Source of the DNA: Endotrypanum monterogeii
Taxonomy: Eukaryota > Euglenozoa > Kinetoplastea > Trypanosomatida > Trypanosomatidae
Reading direction: 5' to 3'
Assembly: GCA_000333855.2 (NCBI GenBank)
Contig: CM007346.1
Coordinates: 295,249-359,248, forward strand
DNA: 64,000 nt
The number at the start of each line of letters is the position of its first letter. The stretch's first letter is position 1. The notes below the pieces were generated by a model. It was not told the origin of the DNA. It ran no database searches and saw only the letters and a program-made list of their open reading frames with translations. Positions 1-8,798 of the stretch are shown piece by piece. A program made the translations under genes and the position numbers.

Positions 1-644
1 TCGAAGCTGTAGTCGATGACGACTTCCCAAGTGGAGGGTGTCGTGACTGCTCTGCTGCCGGACCACTGCCGCGAACGAGAGAAGAACGAAAAGGCCAAGC
101 GCAGCATTACCACGCGATCAAGCAAATCGCCAACTGCGGATACCTGACATGGAATGAAGGCCCCACCTGCGACATGATCCACCTCTGGCGTGCAGAATTC
201 CCTCGAGTTGTTCAGTAGAGTTTCAGGATGAAGGAACGGGCCCATCGGGTTATCCAGCGTGAGTGCGTATGTTTCAGTAGAAATTTGCGCATAGGACGGC
301 GTGCCATAGTAACCCAAGCGGTAGTGCATGAAGAGCATCGGCGGCGCTATGGTGTCAGATCCCCCCGAGCTGGAGTTTGTGTAGTGCATGAACAAGCCCC
401 GACTGCGCTTCGGTACAGCGTAGTAAGCACGCACAGTGTGCTCAAGAGTTCCAAGAAACTCATCTACAGTTTCGATACGGCGAACCATGTTTCTGTTTGT
501 GAGATCGCTGCTTGCAGATAGATACGAGGCGAGGGTGTAACGCGCATTGGCGGTTTCCCTATTACGGACTGTCTGGTACTGAAAGGCAAACGTTAGCAGC
601 ACGGCCAGTATCGCCACATTTATGAGGGAGTGAAACAAAATCAT
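1..644 (-). CDS. N-terminal part of a membrane protein, possibly polycystin/TRP-channel-like (cut by window edge)
   Basis: An open frame runs on the minus strand from an ATG at 644-642 to the window edge, giving 214 complete codons without a stop. An in-frame TAA lies 9 bases upstream of this ATG, so the start is fixed. Residues about 4-22 form one hydrophobic segment (NVAILAVLLTFAFQY), a likely first membrane span or signal anchor. A soluble region follows with the stretch VRRIETVDEFLGTLEHTV and two tyrosine-rich blocks. A span followed by a large extracytosolic domain with such a motif recalls the region after the first span of polycystin channels. That family call is a resemblance from memory only; the pore region would lie outside the window. 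Function is otherwise unknown. Confidence 0.6.
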   Translation of the reverse strand, partial: MILFHSLINVAILAVLLTFAFQYQTVRNRETANARYTLASYLSASSDLTNRNMVRRIETVDEFLGTLEHTVRAYYAVPKRSRGLFMHYTNSSSGGSDTIAPPMLFMHYRLGYYGTPSYAQISTETYALTLDNPMGPFLHPETLLNNSREFCTPEVDHVAGGAFIPCQVSAVGDLLDRVVMLRLAFSFFSRSRQWSGSRAVTTPSTWEVVIDYSF

Positions 645-2142
645 TCTCCTTTATTCATCACTGGCCTCTAATGCTTTTCTCTTTTGTTTGTTCACCTGCC
701 GTTTACGACAATTGTATGTGGCGCTGATGAGTGATTCAACGCTGTACACTTTGGTCTGTACCCGAACGTTCCTCTTCAGGCCCATCCCGGAAATATATAT
801 TTCCCGCTCGTTATTCAAATATAGTTCTCATGCGTTGTGAGAAGTAAAAAACGTCAGCTCTGTCCTCCCCCCCCCCCAAAAAAAAAAGGAGACGGGGGCG
901 TTCAGCACAGCAGCTGCGTGCCCACTAATCGAAACTTAACATGAAGCAGGGGGCGAGAAAAGAGAAAACTACTGCGTAGATGATGTGTTTGAGAACGGCA
1001 ACCACTTCAAGGCAGCGCTACACCGGCACCATTGAACTCAGAACAAGACTGGACTTGAAACACCAACAACTTCGCCGGTGAAAAAAAAGAACAGGGATTA
1101 AGAAACGCGAATCATTTCACCTTTGTGAGTGCTTACTTTTCTGGTGGCCTGCACGTGCACTGCTGTGACAACTTTCTCGTCCTCTTCTCACCAAAGGCGT
1201 GCACTGCGACGACCCCCAATGAGGAGCGTCGTTTTTTTCTTATTTTCCATTCTGTGTTTCTTTTTTGACTTGGAATATGATCAACCAATCACCCATTGAC
1301 CCCTCCCCTACACACTCAGGCACCAATACGATAATACCCACCCACCCCCTTCCTTTTCCTCGGTGAGCGCAGCCACGCAGTGCCAAGGAAAGTGGAAACA
1401 TTCTCAATCACGTGGTGCACTGATACCCGCCGCAGTCACCTAATTACCACATTTGCTTTAGAGCCTCTACATGCCCCCGCTACGCAACAACACCCATCAC
1501 ATCGGGTAACCACGCAGCACATTTCACAGCGCGACACATCCTCTCCGCCCGTGAGCATATACAGGCTGGATGAGAACCTCCCCACCCTCCAACCCTTGGG
1601 CCCGCTTGACCCCCTACCTACTCGGGGGTTGGTGCAGAGGTGCTTGCCCCGACACCCTCCCAACCATACCCCTGACCGTCAAGATGAGTACGGTGAGCTG
1701 TTCACTTTGTCACATCGTGCCCACTTACAAAGTTGCTTGGCAGAAGCAGATCAACAACGGTAGGGGCGATGAAGGCGAGAGGATTGACTTCCTCCAGTTG
1801 GGTAGCTGTTCGTTGTAATGCCTCTTCCACTCACAGATACAGGCATATAAAGGAGAAGAGGGGGGCTCACAGGTGGTCCGCTGAGCAACAAAGAAATCAA
1901 AAAAAAAAAAACGTAAGCGCACAGACATCTGGTTAGGGAGGGAAGAGGGAGATTTATGATGCCCAGGGTACCTGCACAAGGGCGTCACAGTAAAAAAAAC
2001 TTTTAATACAAAACTGTGTGTATGTGTGAAAAAAAGAAAAGGAGACAACAGCAACTGCACCAAGAAAGCTAACATGTACTGCAAGGCTAAACTAAAGAAA
2101 CAAAGAAAAAGATGCAGGAAAAAAAAGGTTTCTCGTCGTAAA
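645..2142. other. Intergenic/UTR spacer between two minus-strand genes
   Basis: No convincing gene is seen. The region contains the 3' UTR of the glucosidase II beta-like gene and the 5' leader of the gene ending at the window start. On the minus strand, a pyrimidine tract (A-rich and purine-rich on the plus strand at about 880-898, next to a C run at 867-879) may direct trans-splicing for the downstream gene. However, ATG triplets lie between it and the chosen start, so the acceptor is not fixed. Several A runs (about 1903-1911 and 1992-1999) and T runs are present. Short open frames here use non-ATG starts or follow homopolymers. Confidence 0.6.
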
Positions 2143-3612
2143 TCAGTCGTCACACAATGCTGGTGTCTCAAACAGCATGCGATAATTGCACATGGAAGGC
2201 TCCTCCACCAGCAAAAGTTTGTTCTCTGGACCACAGACTAAGCGCAGCTCCACATTTCGCTTCACGCCGTTCCAACACCTCAAACCATCATCGTAGATCA
2301 TTGTTGACAAATCATGCGAGTCTTTAGCCCACATGGAGTACGTGCTTTCTCCCATCGATTTCCACGAGCCCAGAAGCGTTCCGCCCTCCTCTTGCCCTAT
2401 ATAACGCTGATAAACTTTATCAAACATGACGAGTGCATAAACTTGCTCGTGAAATTCAATGGTGAACTCCTCCTTCTCAAGTGTGCGAAGCAAGTCCTCT
2501 GTGGTTATATTCGAAGATTGCCATTTCTTTGCAGACTCAATCGCCTTTTCCACTTGTCCGAGACGCTCTCTCTCCTCCTCTAGCGACGCCTCAATCTCGT
2601 CGCTGGTCAAGGTGGAGTGGTCTTCTAGACCTTCATCCACTGTTTGAATACCCATATCATCATTGTGATTGCAGATTTGCGTGCACGTCAACTCAGGATG
2701 ACTGTATGAAAAACCATACCAAAGTATCTCACTGCTGCCAACCATTTCTTCGTCGTCTACCCCACGTTCGGCACCATCCTTGAAACCTGCCCTGCAGCTA
2801 CAGTACCCCGAAATATGCCCCCCAATCAAGTTGGTGCACGGTTTCTCTGCATGGACTTCAAGTGATCCGGCGAGGGGACACCGAGACGCTTGCTGCGACT
2901 GGATGAAGGATGCTGTCTCCTCAACAAAATGGTGTGCCTCACCGCCGGCCTTTGATTCATCCAAGCCCATCTTTACCTCAGTCTCTCGAGGCTCTTGTAC
3001 TGCGTTGGCAGCCGCCTTCCTTTCCTCGAGTACTGAAATATTCGCTACAATCCTGGCGTGCTCAGATTCCAGTCCAGGAAGAGATTTTGCCGCTTCCTCA
3101 CGCCGTCGCTGTGCGGCAGAACGCATCACGGCCTTGCTTTCTGCAGCCTGGACCTTGCGTGCTTTATCTACCTCAAGCTGTCGTGCAACATCTGAGGCTA
3201 CTTCAGCACATCGATTGGGACACGTAAATGATCCAGTCTCATCAGAACCGTCACAACAATCACAGATGCCATCCCCTACACGACTGTGAGGAATAGTTTG
3301 GAGGATATGCTTTTGGTCTGTGCACTGGAACTTCCATTCCGATGAAAACATTCGAACACCTTCAGCCGAGAGAAGAATGCATGACGATGTACCCGGCTCA
3401 TCACTGCCATCTGGACAGTCGCATACGTCATCGTTCACCAGTCTGAATGGGATTGTGCTCGAGTTATCCAAGCAACGAAAGATTCCTGTTTTCTCAGCTG
3501 CTTCGAAGTATTCCAAGTCCTTGTTCTGTACACCCAAAACAAGGCCCTGGGCTGGTGTAAAGAAAACGAGTAAAAAAGTATGAGCAAGAAGTATCCACAC
3601 CAATGCGGTCAT
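2143..3612 (-). CDS. Glucosidase II beta subunit-like protein (PRKCSH family)
   Basis: The 489-aa product matches the regulatory subunit of ER glucosidase II, which recruits the catalytic subunit to N-glycans and recognises mannose through its MRH domain. A hydrophobic signal peptide covers residues 1-23. Two LDL-receptor class A-like cysteine modules follow at about 47-78 and 97-135, each with a Ca-binding motif (CDCPDGSDE and CDCCDGSDE). A charged, coiled-coil-like middle runs to about residue 380. The C-terminal 100 residues look like the MRH domain, with GTLLGSWKSM and paired cysteines. The frame stays open upstream to 3723, but the ATG at 3612 is the first one after a splice acceptor at 3643-3646 and begins a clean signal peptide. 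The protein ends in ALCDD and has no HDEL/KDEL-type retention signal. Confidence 0.87.
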   Translation of the reverse strand: MTALVWILLAHTFLLVFFTPAQGLVLGVQNKDLEYFEAAEKTGIFRCLDNSSTIPFRLVNDDVCDCPDGSDEPGTSSCILLSAEGVRMFSSEWKFQCTDQKHILQTIPHSRVGDGICDCCDGSDETGSFTCPNRCAEVASDVARQLEVDKARKVQAAESKAVMRSAAQRRREEAAKSLPGLESEHARIVANISVLEERKAAANAVQEPRETEVKMGLDESKAGGEAHHFVEETASFIQSQQASRCPLAGSLEVHAEKPCTNLIGGHISGYCSCRAGFKDGAERGVDDEEMVGSSEILWYGFSYSHPELTCTQICNHNDDMGIQTVDEGLEDHSTLTSDEIEASLEEERERLGQVEKAIESAKKWQSSNITTEDLLRTLEKEEFTIEFHEQVYALVMFDKVYQRYIGQEEGGTLLGSWKSMGESTYSMWAKDSHDLSTMIYDDGLRCWNGVKRNVELRLVCGPENKLLLVEEPSMCNYRMLFETPALCDD

Positions 3613-5004
3613 GTTTACGCACGGGACTGAGGCAAAATGTAGCTCTGTTGCTTCAAGCAATAACTTTTTGATTGCACATGCAATTTTTAAAAGAAGGAGA
3701 TGCAAAAAAAAAAAAATGCTCAAGCGCGCTTTGCACGAAGATAGATCAATGACGAATGGATAGAGGACAGGAAGAGATTATAGGATGAAGAAGAGCTTAC
3801 AACACAGGAAAATTGAAGAAACATTTCATTTGACATTGAAATGGGAATCAAAGCCGAAGCAGAATGCTAACAATCCACTCGCGATTACATAATGATCAGA
3901 CATAGGGGCTAGCCTGCAGTGGTGTGTAATACTGGAATCTGAATGCCATCCGCACACGTTAACCGCTCCAATTTCTTAGCTTCAGATATGCGATGAAACA
4001 CAACGTGCGAAGTGAGATAATTGGGAAACATAACATGACGCGAACATAGACTGAATACAAAAACTTTTCACTGAGAGAACATGCAGTCTTTGCTACCGCA
4101 ATAGCATTTGAGGACCCTTCGCATCATGATGCCGTCGCCGTGATCAGGTGTAGGAATCAAAAATCAAACGTCTTTTTCTTTCCGAAGCTTTTTTTTTTTT
4201 CGAGCTCAACGGTGAAACATCTGCGCTCAAAAAAAAAAAAACGGGAAGACGGAAAAGACAATCAGCTCCTTTATCACGCCGCAAAGAACATTCTTTGGAT
4301 GATGGAGCGATCGAAAAAGTCTCCAAAAGATGGTGCTGGAGCCCGCTAACACAAAGGCGAAAGGGAGGGAAAAAAAAAAGTCGGCCAGCTCTACACTCGT
4401 GGATACTACATGGCTGAGTAGAAGAGAAGGCGTGGGTAAATGACAGGAACATCACGTAAAGTTATTACAGCAAGTAGGAGGTCAACAAGCTTGGTCATAA
4501 ATTTGTAGATGCTAGTGACACAGCAGTGAAATGGGTTTTCTAAATGTGTTTGATTGATCAATAATAATACCCAACAGCGCAGATAAGTATAGATATTCAG
4601 ATGAATCGGGAGAGAGACCGATAAGGGTGCCAATCGAGTACCGGGGCAAGACATGTAACATCGCGACGACAAAAAGTGAATAAAAATTAGCACAAGCTTT
4701 TTTGAAATCACGATAACAAAAAGCGTCGGGAAAGAAAACAAGGGTTTGAAACGTAAAACACAAAGAGTCACCGATGATATCTTCCGCTCCGAGAGGTGTC
4801 CAATTTTTTCACATTCCAGTGAATGTGAGCAACGCACCCTTTCTTGGCATCCACAACGAAGAAAGATAGCCCCTCGCGCCTCTTGAGTGATTTAACGTCA
4901 TATTCTACCACCTACTGTTTCCCCCCTCTGTGTGGTGGAACAAAACGATAGTATGAAAGCACGAGAAGCAACACTGTGTTGAGAAAAGTGAAAGGATAGG
5001 AACT
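3613..5004. other. Intergenic/UTR spacer
   Basis: This holds the 5' leader of the glucosidase II beta-like gene and the long 3' UTR of the zinc-finger gene transcribed from the right. It is AT-richer than the coding regions, with A and T runs around 4190-4200, 4230-4241 and 4370-4379. Minus-strand open frames of 103 and 143 aa (4144-4455, 4406-4837) are hydrophobic or homopolymer-derived and show no domain, so they were not called. Confidence 0.6.
3643..3716 (-). promoter_or_regulatory. Predicted spliced-leader acceptor for the glucosidase II beta-like gene
   Basis: On the minus strand a T13 run (3716-3704) and a CT-rich stretch (3700-3689) are followed by AG dinucleotides at 3646-3643. The first ATG after them is 3612. 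This is the usual kinetoplastid trans-splice arrangement and decides the start codon. Confidence 0.6.
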
Positions 5005-6237
5005 CTAGTTGCGTGACTCGCTATTGATCGATGACTGACTCCAATTGAAGGTGTAATTGTCCAGCTCATCCAGCAGAGGCGTCATTCTCTCCGAAGTTGA
5101 CAGCGGTGTTCCTGTTACTTTCGTATCCTGAAGAGTCCGCAGAAGGGATTCATCAGCCTCCACCTGAGGAATACCAGACTGCCGAACGTAGTCTCGAACA
5201 GTGTTCCTCCACAGCTCGGCTGTGGGGGATAAAACAGAGAGCGGAGACGCCAGAGACATTACTGGAGGAGCTTCAATGGCATCCTTAGCTTTTTCTACCG
5301 CACAAACAATGTGCTCGGCTTCCTCGTCCAATTCCATAGCCACTTGCTGAGCATTCTGAAGCTCGATACCCTTTGGTGCTGGTGGAACTCGGCGATCTTG
5401 AGGATGAACGCCTTCACAATGCTCATTTGTGCAGTTCACATCAAGACAAGTATACATGCTCTGACGAAAGGCTTGTGCAAGGCGTCCATCGGTGTAGAGC
5501 GTCTTGAAAAACGGAACCCAGTGAAAGTGGCAACGTACAGTCACCTTGTTACCGTACCGAGCAAAGAAAATAGAATCCTTCACTCGCTTCACTACTTCGG
5601 TGCGCGGCCTTTCCTCCGCCATCATAATCTCGGCAAGTTTTTGGAAGAAGTTCATGCGATGGCGTACAGGTCCAGCCTCGTGCAAATGGAGTTGATTGCA
5701 TGAGAACTCTTGATAACATTTGTGGTCAGCTAAGTGCAGGTTGCAGAATGCCCCCTTCGGATCACGAGGAATCTTCCGCTGCGACGGTGCCTGTGGACCA
5801 CGAATTCCACTCTGATAGTCCAAAAAAGAAAGAAGACGTTCGGTAATGACACGGTTGTCGGCAGTAACGACCAGATTGAGTTGTGTTGCAATATAGTCGC
5901 GCGCAGCCTGAGCGTATTTTACACCATCGGTATCCGCACGCTCTTCCTGTTGCTCCAGATACACCTTTTGGACTGTATCGTAGGTCTTCAGCCACATAAC
6001 AGCCGTGCTGCCGGAACCGCTTTGTGAATAGAGGTGAAGAACAGTTACAAGAAGGCCGACGGTTGGCTCGAAAATGTCTGCCACTTTTGCTGCGCCATAT
6101 GAAATGACGTTTCCTAGGATAGGCACACCATTTTCATCGACGCGGGACAAATACGACCTAAAGTCAAGTCCCATGTCAAGAACCTGCAGCGTTTCAGGGA
6201 CAGCTAGTGTGAGCTGTGGTCGCTTTTGATGAGACAT
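5005..6237 (-). CDS. CCCH-type zinc-finger protein, likely RNA-binding
   Basis: The 410-aa product carries two Cys3-His clusters. The first is C165-x8-C174-x5-C180-x3-H184, close to the canonical CCCH spacing. The second, C264-x4-C269-x4-C274-x3-H278, has shorter spacing. The N-terminal 140 residues lack recognised domains but look folded and mostly helical, and the C-terminal 120 residues are acidic with Ser/Thr. CCCH proteins in kinetoplastids are commonly post-transcriptional regulators that bind mRNA, which fits organisms without per-gene promoters. The specific target is unknown. The start is the first ATG after a splice acceptor AG at 6248-6249 that follows a T-rich tract. Alternative: the second cluster could be a structural zinc site rather than an RNA finger. 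Confidence 0.78.
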   Translation of the reverse strand: MSHQKRPQLTLAVPETLQVLDMGLDFRSYLSRVDENGVPILGNVISYGAAKVADIFEPTVGLLVTVLHLYSQSGSGSTAVMWLKTYDTVQKVYLEQQEERADTDGVKYAQAARDYIATQLNLVVTADNRVITERLLSFLDYQSGIRGPQAPSQRKIPRDPKGAFCNLHLADHKCYQEFSCNQLHLHEAGPVRHRMNFFQKLAEIMMAEERPRTEVVKRVKDSIFFARYGNKVTVRCHFHWVPFFKTLYTDGRLAQAFRQSMYTCLDVNCTNEHCEGVHPQDRRVPPAPKGIELQNAQQVAMELDEEAEHIVCAVEKAKDAIEAPPVMSLASPLSVLSPTAELWRNTVRDYVRQSGIPQVEADESLLRTLQDTKVTGTPLSTSERMTPLLDELDNYTFNWSQSSINSESRN

Positions 6238-6653
6238 CGCACACCTTCTGTCAGCAACAAAAGATCAAAGAAAAATATTGGGTCAATATAACACCCGCTC
6301 AAAGGCTGAGGGAGAGGCAACCCGCGATGCCACGCAGCTAACAAAACTAAGAGTGCAAGTAAAAGCGGATAACGGTAGAAGAGATAAACAGAGTGGGGAT
6401 TGGCAAATGTCCATTAAAGTGAGCCACAAACCTTACTACGTCAGTGGTACAAGACTAACTGATTTTGCATTGTTTTGAGGGTAACGGAATTTAGATTGAG
6501 ACTGAATATGACTACCCGGATAAGGATACCATCAACGTTCAGAGCCTTTCTTTTTGTCATTATGGGTTTCAGCTTAAGGGATCCCGGACTTGGTTGTGGT
6601 GTTAGACGCAGATAAGCCTGAGTCACTAGCTATTGCATATATGTTTCACCTGT
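6238..6653. other. Spacer: 3' UTR of the 65-aa gene and leader of the CCCH gene
   Basis: Apart from the splice acceptor near 6250, nothing gene-like is seen. Short frames on both strands lack domains. Confidence 0.55.
6248..6278 (-). promoter_or_regulatory. Predicted spliced-leader acceptor for the CCCH gene
   Basis: On the minus strand a T-rich tract (6278-6252) ends in ...GCTGACAG with the AG at 6249-6248, 11 bases before the ATG at 6237. It supports that start. Confidence 0.55.
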
Positions 6654-6851
6654 TTATGACGTTCGTGCACTGTCTTCTAGTGCGATACTCTTTTCTTGAA
6701 CTCGCTGGCTTAAATCGTGAACTTCCATCTGCACTCGGGCAGAAGAGAAAAGCACAGGTCCTAGGTCTCCAGATCCTGTTATCTGTGCCTCGTCCAAGTA
6801 CAAGTTGATTTGATGCTCCAGCTCATCCAGTGCACTTAAGCCGGAACTCAT
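6654..6851 (-). CDS. Small protein of 65 aa, predicted helical/coiled coil
   Basis: This short frame begins with an ATG only 16 bases after a strong splice acceptor (TTTCTTTATTTCTAG on the minus strand, AG at 6868-6867). That is the main reason for calling it. Residues 5-22 (LSALDELEHQINLYLDEA) and 37-60 have heptad-like spacing of hydrophobic residues and are predicted to be helical. No signal peptide, membrane span or zinc motif is present. Its size and helix pair would suit a subunit of a small coiled-coil complex, but no family is recognised. It is the first gene on the left arm of the strand-switch region, so it would lead the leftward transcription unit. Confidence 0.55.
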   Translation of the reverse strand: MSSGLSALDELEHQINLYLDEAQITGSGDLGPVLFSSARVQMEVHDLSQRVQEKSIALEDSARTS

Positions 6852-6866
6852 GGTACCTTTTCAGCG

Positions 6867-6887
6867 CTAGAAATAAAGAAAATCTTT
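6867..6887 (-). promoter_or_regulatory. Predicted spliced-leader acceptor for the 65-aa gene
   Basis: The pyrimidine tract on the minus strand at 6887-6871 runs directly into CTAG, with the AG at 6868-6867. The next ATG is 6851. This is the first splice signal of the leftward unit. Confidence 0.55.
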
Positions 6888-7772
6888 AAACGGAAGCTTT
6901 GAAAAAGAAGGCTGTGCCCAGTAAAGAAAAAAAAGGTGTGCGAAAAATTTCATCGAAGGAGTAGGTTGCATGTGAGGGAGGAATTGAGATATCCAGGGTG
7001 CTAGAGGACTTTGACGGTTAGACTGTCACGTGTTCGACTCGCGCGCAGGAGAGCCTGTGGTGGAGACCAGGGTGTAAGCATATGACGGTGCTGATGTCCT
7101 GTAAAATGTACGCTGAAGTCGGTATTTCTATTGTGGTGGTAGTTCACTGGCAAAACTCTACGTCCGCGGATAATTGCGTTCATTGGTATGCATTGAGCCT
7201 CACAAGCCCAAGTAAATCACCATTCAATAGTCTAGGGGGGGGGAAAGGGAATTTAGTGAAAAAAGATGAAAGTGAACACTACCACCCTTTTTTCTAGGTG
7301 AAAGTCGTAGGACGTGGGGGGGGGAATGTTTGGCTTCAGCTCTGTTTGCCACTTTGAACACATCCATAAGCGAGTTGGGAGATCTCGAGAGGCAGGCGCT
7401 TCTTCTCCGAGCACCGAGAAAGGAGCATGCGCCTCTCTGTCCCAGTCATTAACTCCATAGGTTGTCATGATGTGCTGTTCCCCCCCCCTCTTAATGGTTC
7501 GTGGGGTTTCGTGGCGACCAGTAGCCTCATTATTAGGATTTCATGCCAGTCCTCGACTCCTGATATTGGAATGCCAGGCACTTGGGCGGAGCTTACATTC
7601 TCCCGGAACCATCACACAGTCACATCTGCTTAAGCCACGTTATTCTCACTGACGAAACGTCAACGATAATCAAAGGATGCGTCTTCACCTGTGGCACCTG
7701 TCAGCAGCAAGAGAAGGTGTATGCCCACATTCCGGGACACTTCGATGTAACTCTAATGCTTGGATGCTCTCA

Positions 7773-8275
7773 ATCAAAGGCATAGGCTTTTCGCTGATCC
7801 TCAAAAAGTTGGAATTTCAAAAGTACCGGTCACGCTTTTCATGGGAATGTCTGAGTCGTTCCTAACTCCGCACTATCAACCTTTTCTTTCTTAAATCGGT
7901 GGGGCAGAGGTTTGACCGGGTGTGATTTCCTACATCCTGCTATTCGAGTATTGTTTCTCGGTGTACTGGCAAGGTTCTCCTTTCTCGGTTTCTCAAGGGA
8001 TAAACTTGAGCGCCTATGAAGAATTTGTATATAATCTCTCTCTTTCTCGTCCTCGTTGGTTGCGTCAATCTATCATTATTTGCTTCACTTTGTAGCGATT
8101 TGGTGACAGCGTCCTGGAGGAACAGCGGTCGTTGTCGTGATACTCTTCTGCAACTACATATCAATCAAGTCCTATTTCTCCCACACATGGACTCAAAGAA
8201 CCCCTCTTACCGGAGAAAGCTCGAGGAAAGTGCGCGGCCAAAAACCGTCGCAGGGTGTCGGCTGGAGGCACATGT
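7773..8275 (+). repeat. Left copy of a 503-bp exact direct repeat flanking the N gap
   Basis: This segment is the same as 8296-8798 at a constant offset of 523. It stops exactly at the gap. It contains the dynein leader and the first dynein codons (ATG equivalent at 8187), cut after about 30 codons. Identity up to the gap edge points to two overlapping contig ends that were scaffolded instead of merged. Confidence 0.9.
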
Positions 8276-8295
8276 NNNNNNNNNNNNNNNNNNNN
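8276..8295. other. Assembly gap (20 N)
   Basis: Twenty undetermined bases lie between the two copies of the 503-bp repeat. Since the flanks are identical, the gap may have no real sequence in it. Confidence 0.98.
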
Positions 8296-8798
8296 ATCAA
8301 AGGCATAGGCTTTTCGCTGATCCTCAAAAAGTTGGAATTTCAAAAGTACCGGTCACGCTTTTCATGGGAATGTCTGAGTCGTTCCTAACTCCGCACTATC
8401 AACCTTTTCTTTCTTAAATCGGTGGGGCAGAGGTTTGACCGGGTGTGATTTCCTACATCCTGCTATTCGAGTATTGTTTCTCGGTGTACTGGCAAGGTTC
8501 TCCTTTCTCGGTTTCTCAAGGGATAAACTTGAGCGCCTATGAAGAATTTGTATATAATCTCTCTCTTTCTCGTCCTCGTTGGTTGCGTCAATCTATCATT
8601 ATTTGCTTCACTTTGTAGCGATTTGGTGACAGCGTCCTGGAGGAACAGCGGTCGTTGTCGTGATACTCTTCTGCAACTACATATCAATCAAGTCCTATTT
8701 CTCCCACACATGGACTCAAAGAACCCCTCTTACCGGAGAAAGCTCGAGGAAAGTGCGCGGCCAAAAACCGTCGCAGGGTGTCGGCTGGAGGCACATGT
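8296..8798 (+). repeat. Right copy of the 503-bp exact direct repeat
   Basis: This copy starts immediately after the gap and continues without a break into the dynein heavy chain gene. It carries the genuine start at 8710 and about 30 codons of the reading frame. Confidence 0.9.
8558..8618 (+). promoter_or_regulatory. Predicted spliced-leader acceptor for the dynein heavy chain gene
   Basis: A CT tract at 8558-8580 and a T-rich stretch lead to AG at 8617-8618. The next ATG in the dynein frame is 8710. The upstream in-frame ATG at 8539 would be removed by this splice, which favours the shorter protein. Confidence 0.5.

Larger units (their letters stand above)
6852..8709. promoter_or_regulatory. 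Divergent strand-switch region, probable bidirectional Pol II initiation zone
   Basis: All genes to the left are on the minus strand and all genes to the right on the plus strand, so transcription must diverge here. In kinetoplastids such regions are where RNA polymerase II starts without TATA-type promoters. No conserved gene is seen. Notable content includes G9 runs at 7235-7243 and 7316-7324 and a C9 run at 7490-7498. The right third holds an assembly gap and a 503-bp duplication, so the true region is probably about 523 bp shorter. Promoter function is inferred from gene orientation, not from a recognised motif. Confidence 0.75.

Noticed and set aside
228..521. 97-aa plus-strand frame
   Set aside because: It is the antisense shadow of the minus-strand gene at 1-644, whose frame is open throughout and has a fixed start.
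1380..1763. 127-aa plus-strand frame
   Set aside because: It begins at GTG, lies on the strand opposite to all neighbours and has no domain.
1725..2234. 169-aa minus-strand frame
   Set aside because: It overlaps the end of the glucosidase II beta-like gene and is made of T/A homopolymers and Phe/Leu runs.
4406..4837. 143-aa minus-strand hydrophobic frame
   Set aside because: AT-rich, without a coding-like composition or a recognised domain; more likely 3' UTR of the CCCH gene.
7021..7060. tRNA B-box-like TGTTCGACTC in the strand-switch region
   Set aside because: No matching A-box, acceptor stem or cloverleaf could be drawn around it.
8016..8417. Apparent second dynein-like 5' end running through the N gap
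   Set aside because: It is the left copy of the 503-bp duplicated contig end; the reading through N is meaningless.
8539..8709. 57-residue N-terminal extension of the dynein heavy chain with a signal-like sequence
   Set aside because: It lies upstream of or across the likely splice acceptor at 8617-8618. A cytosolic motor would not be expected to have a signal peptide.
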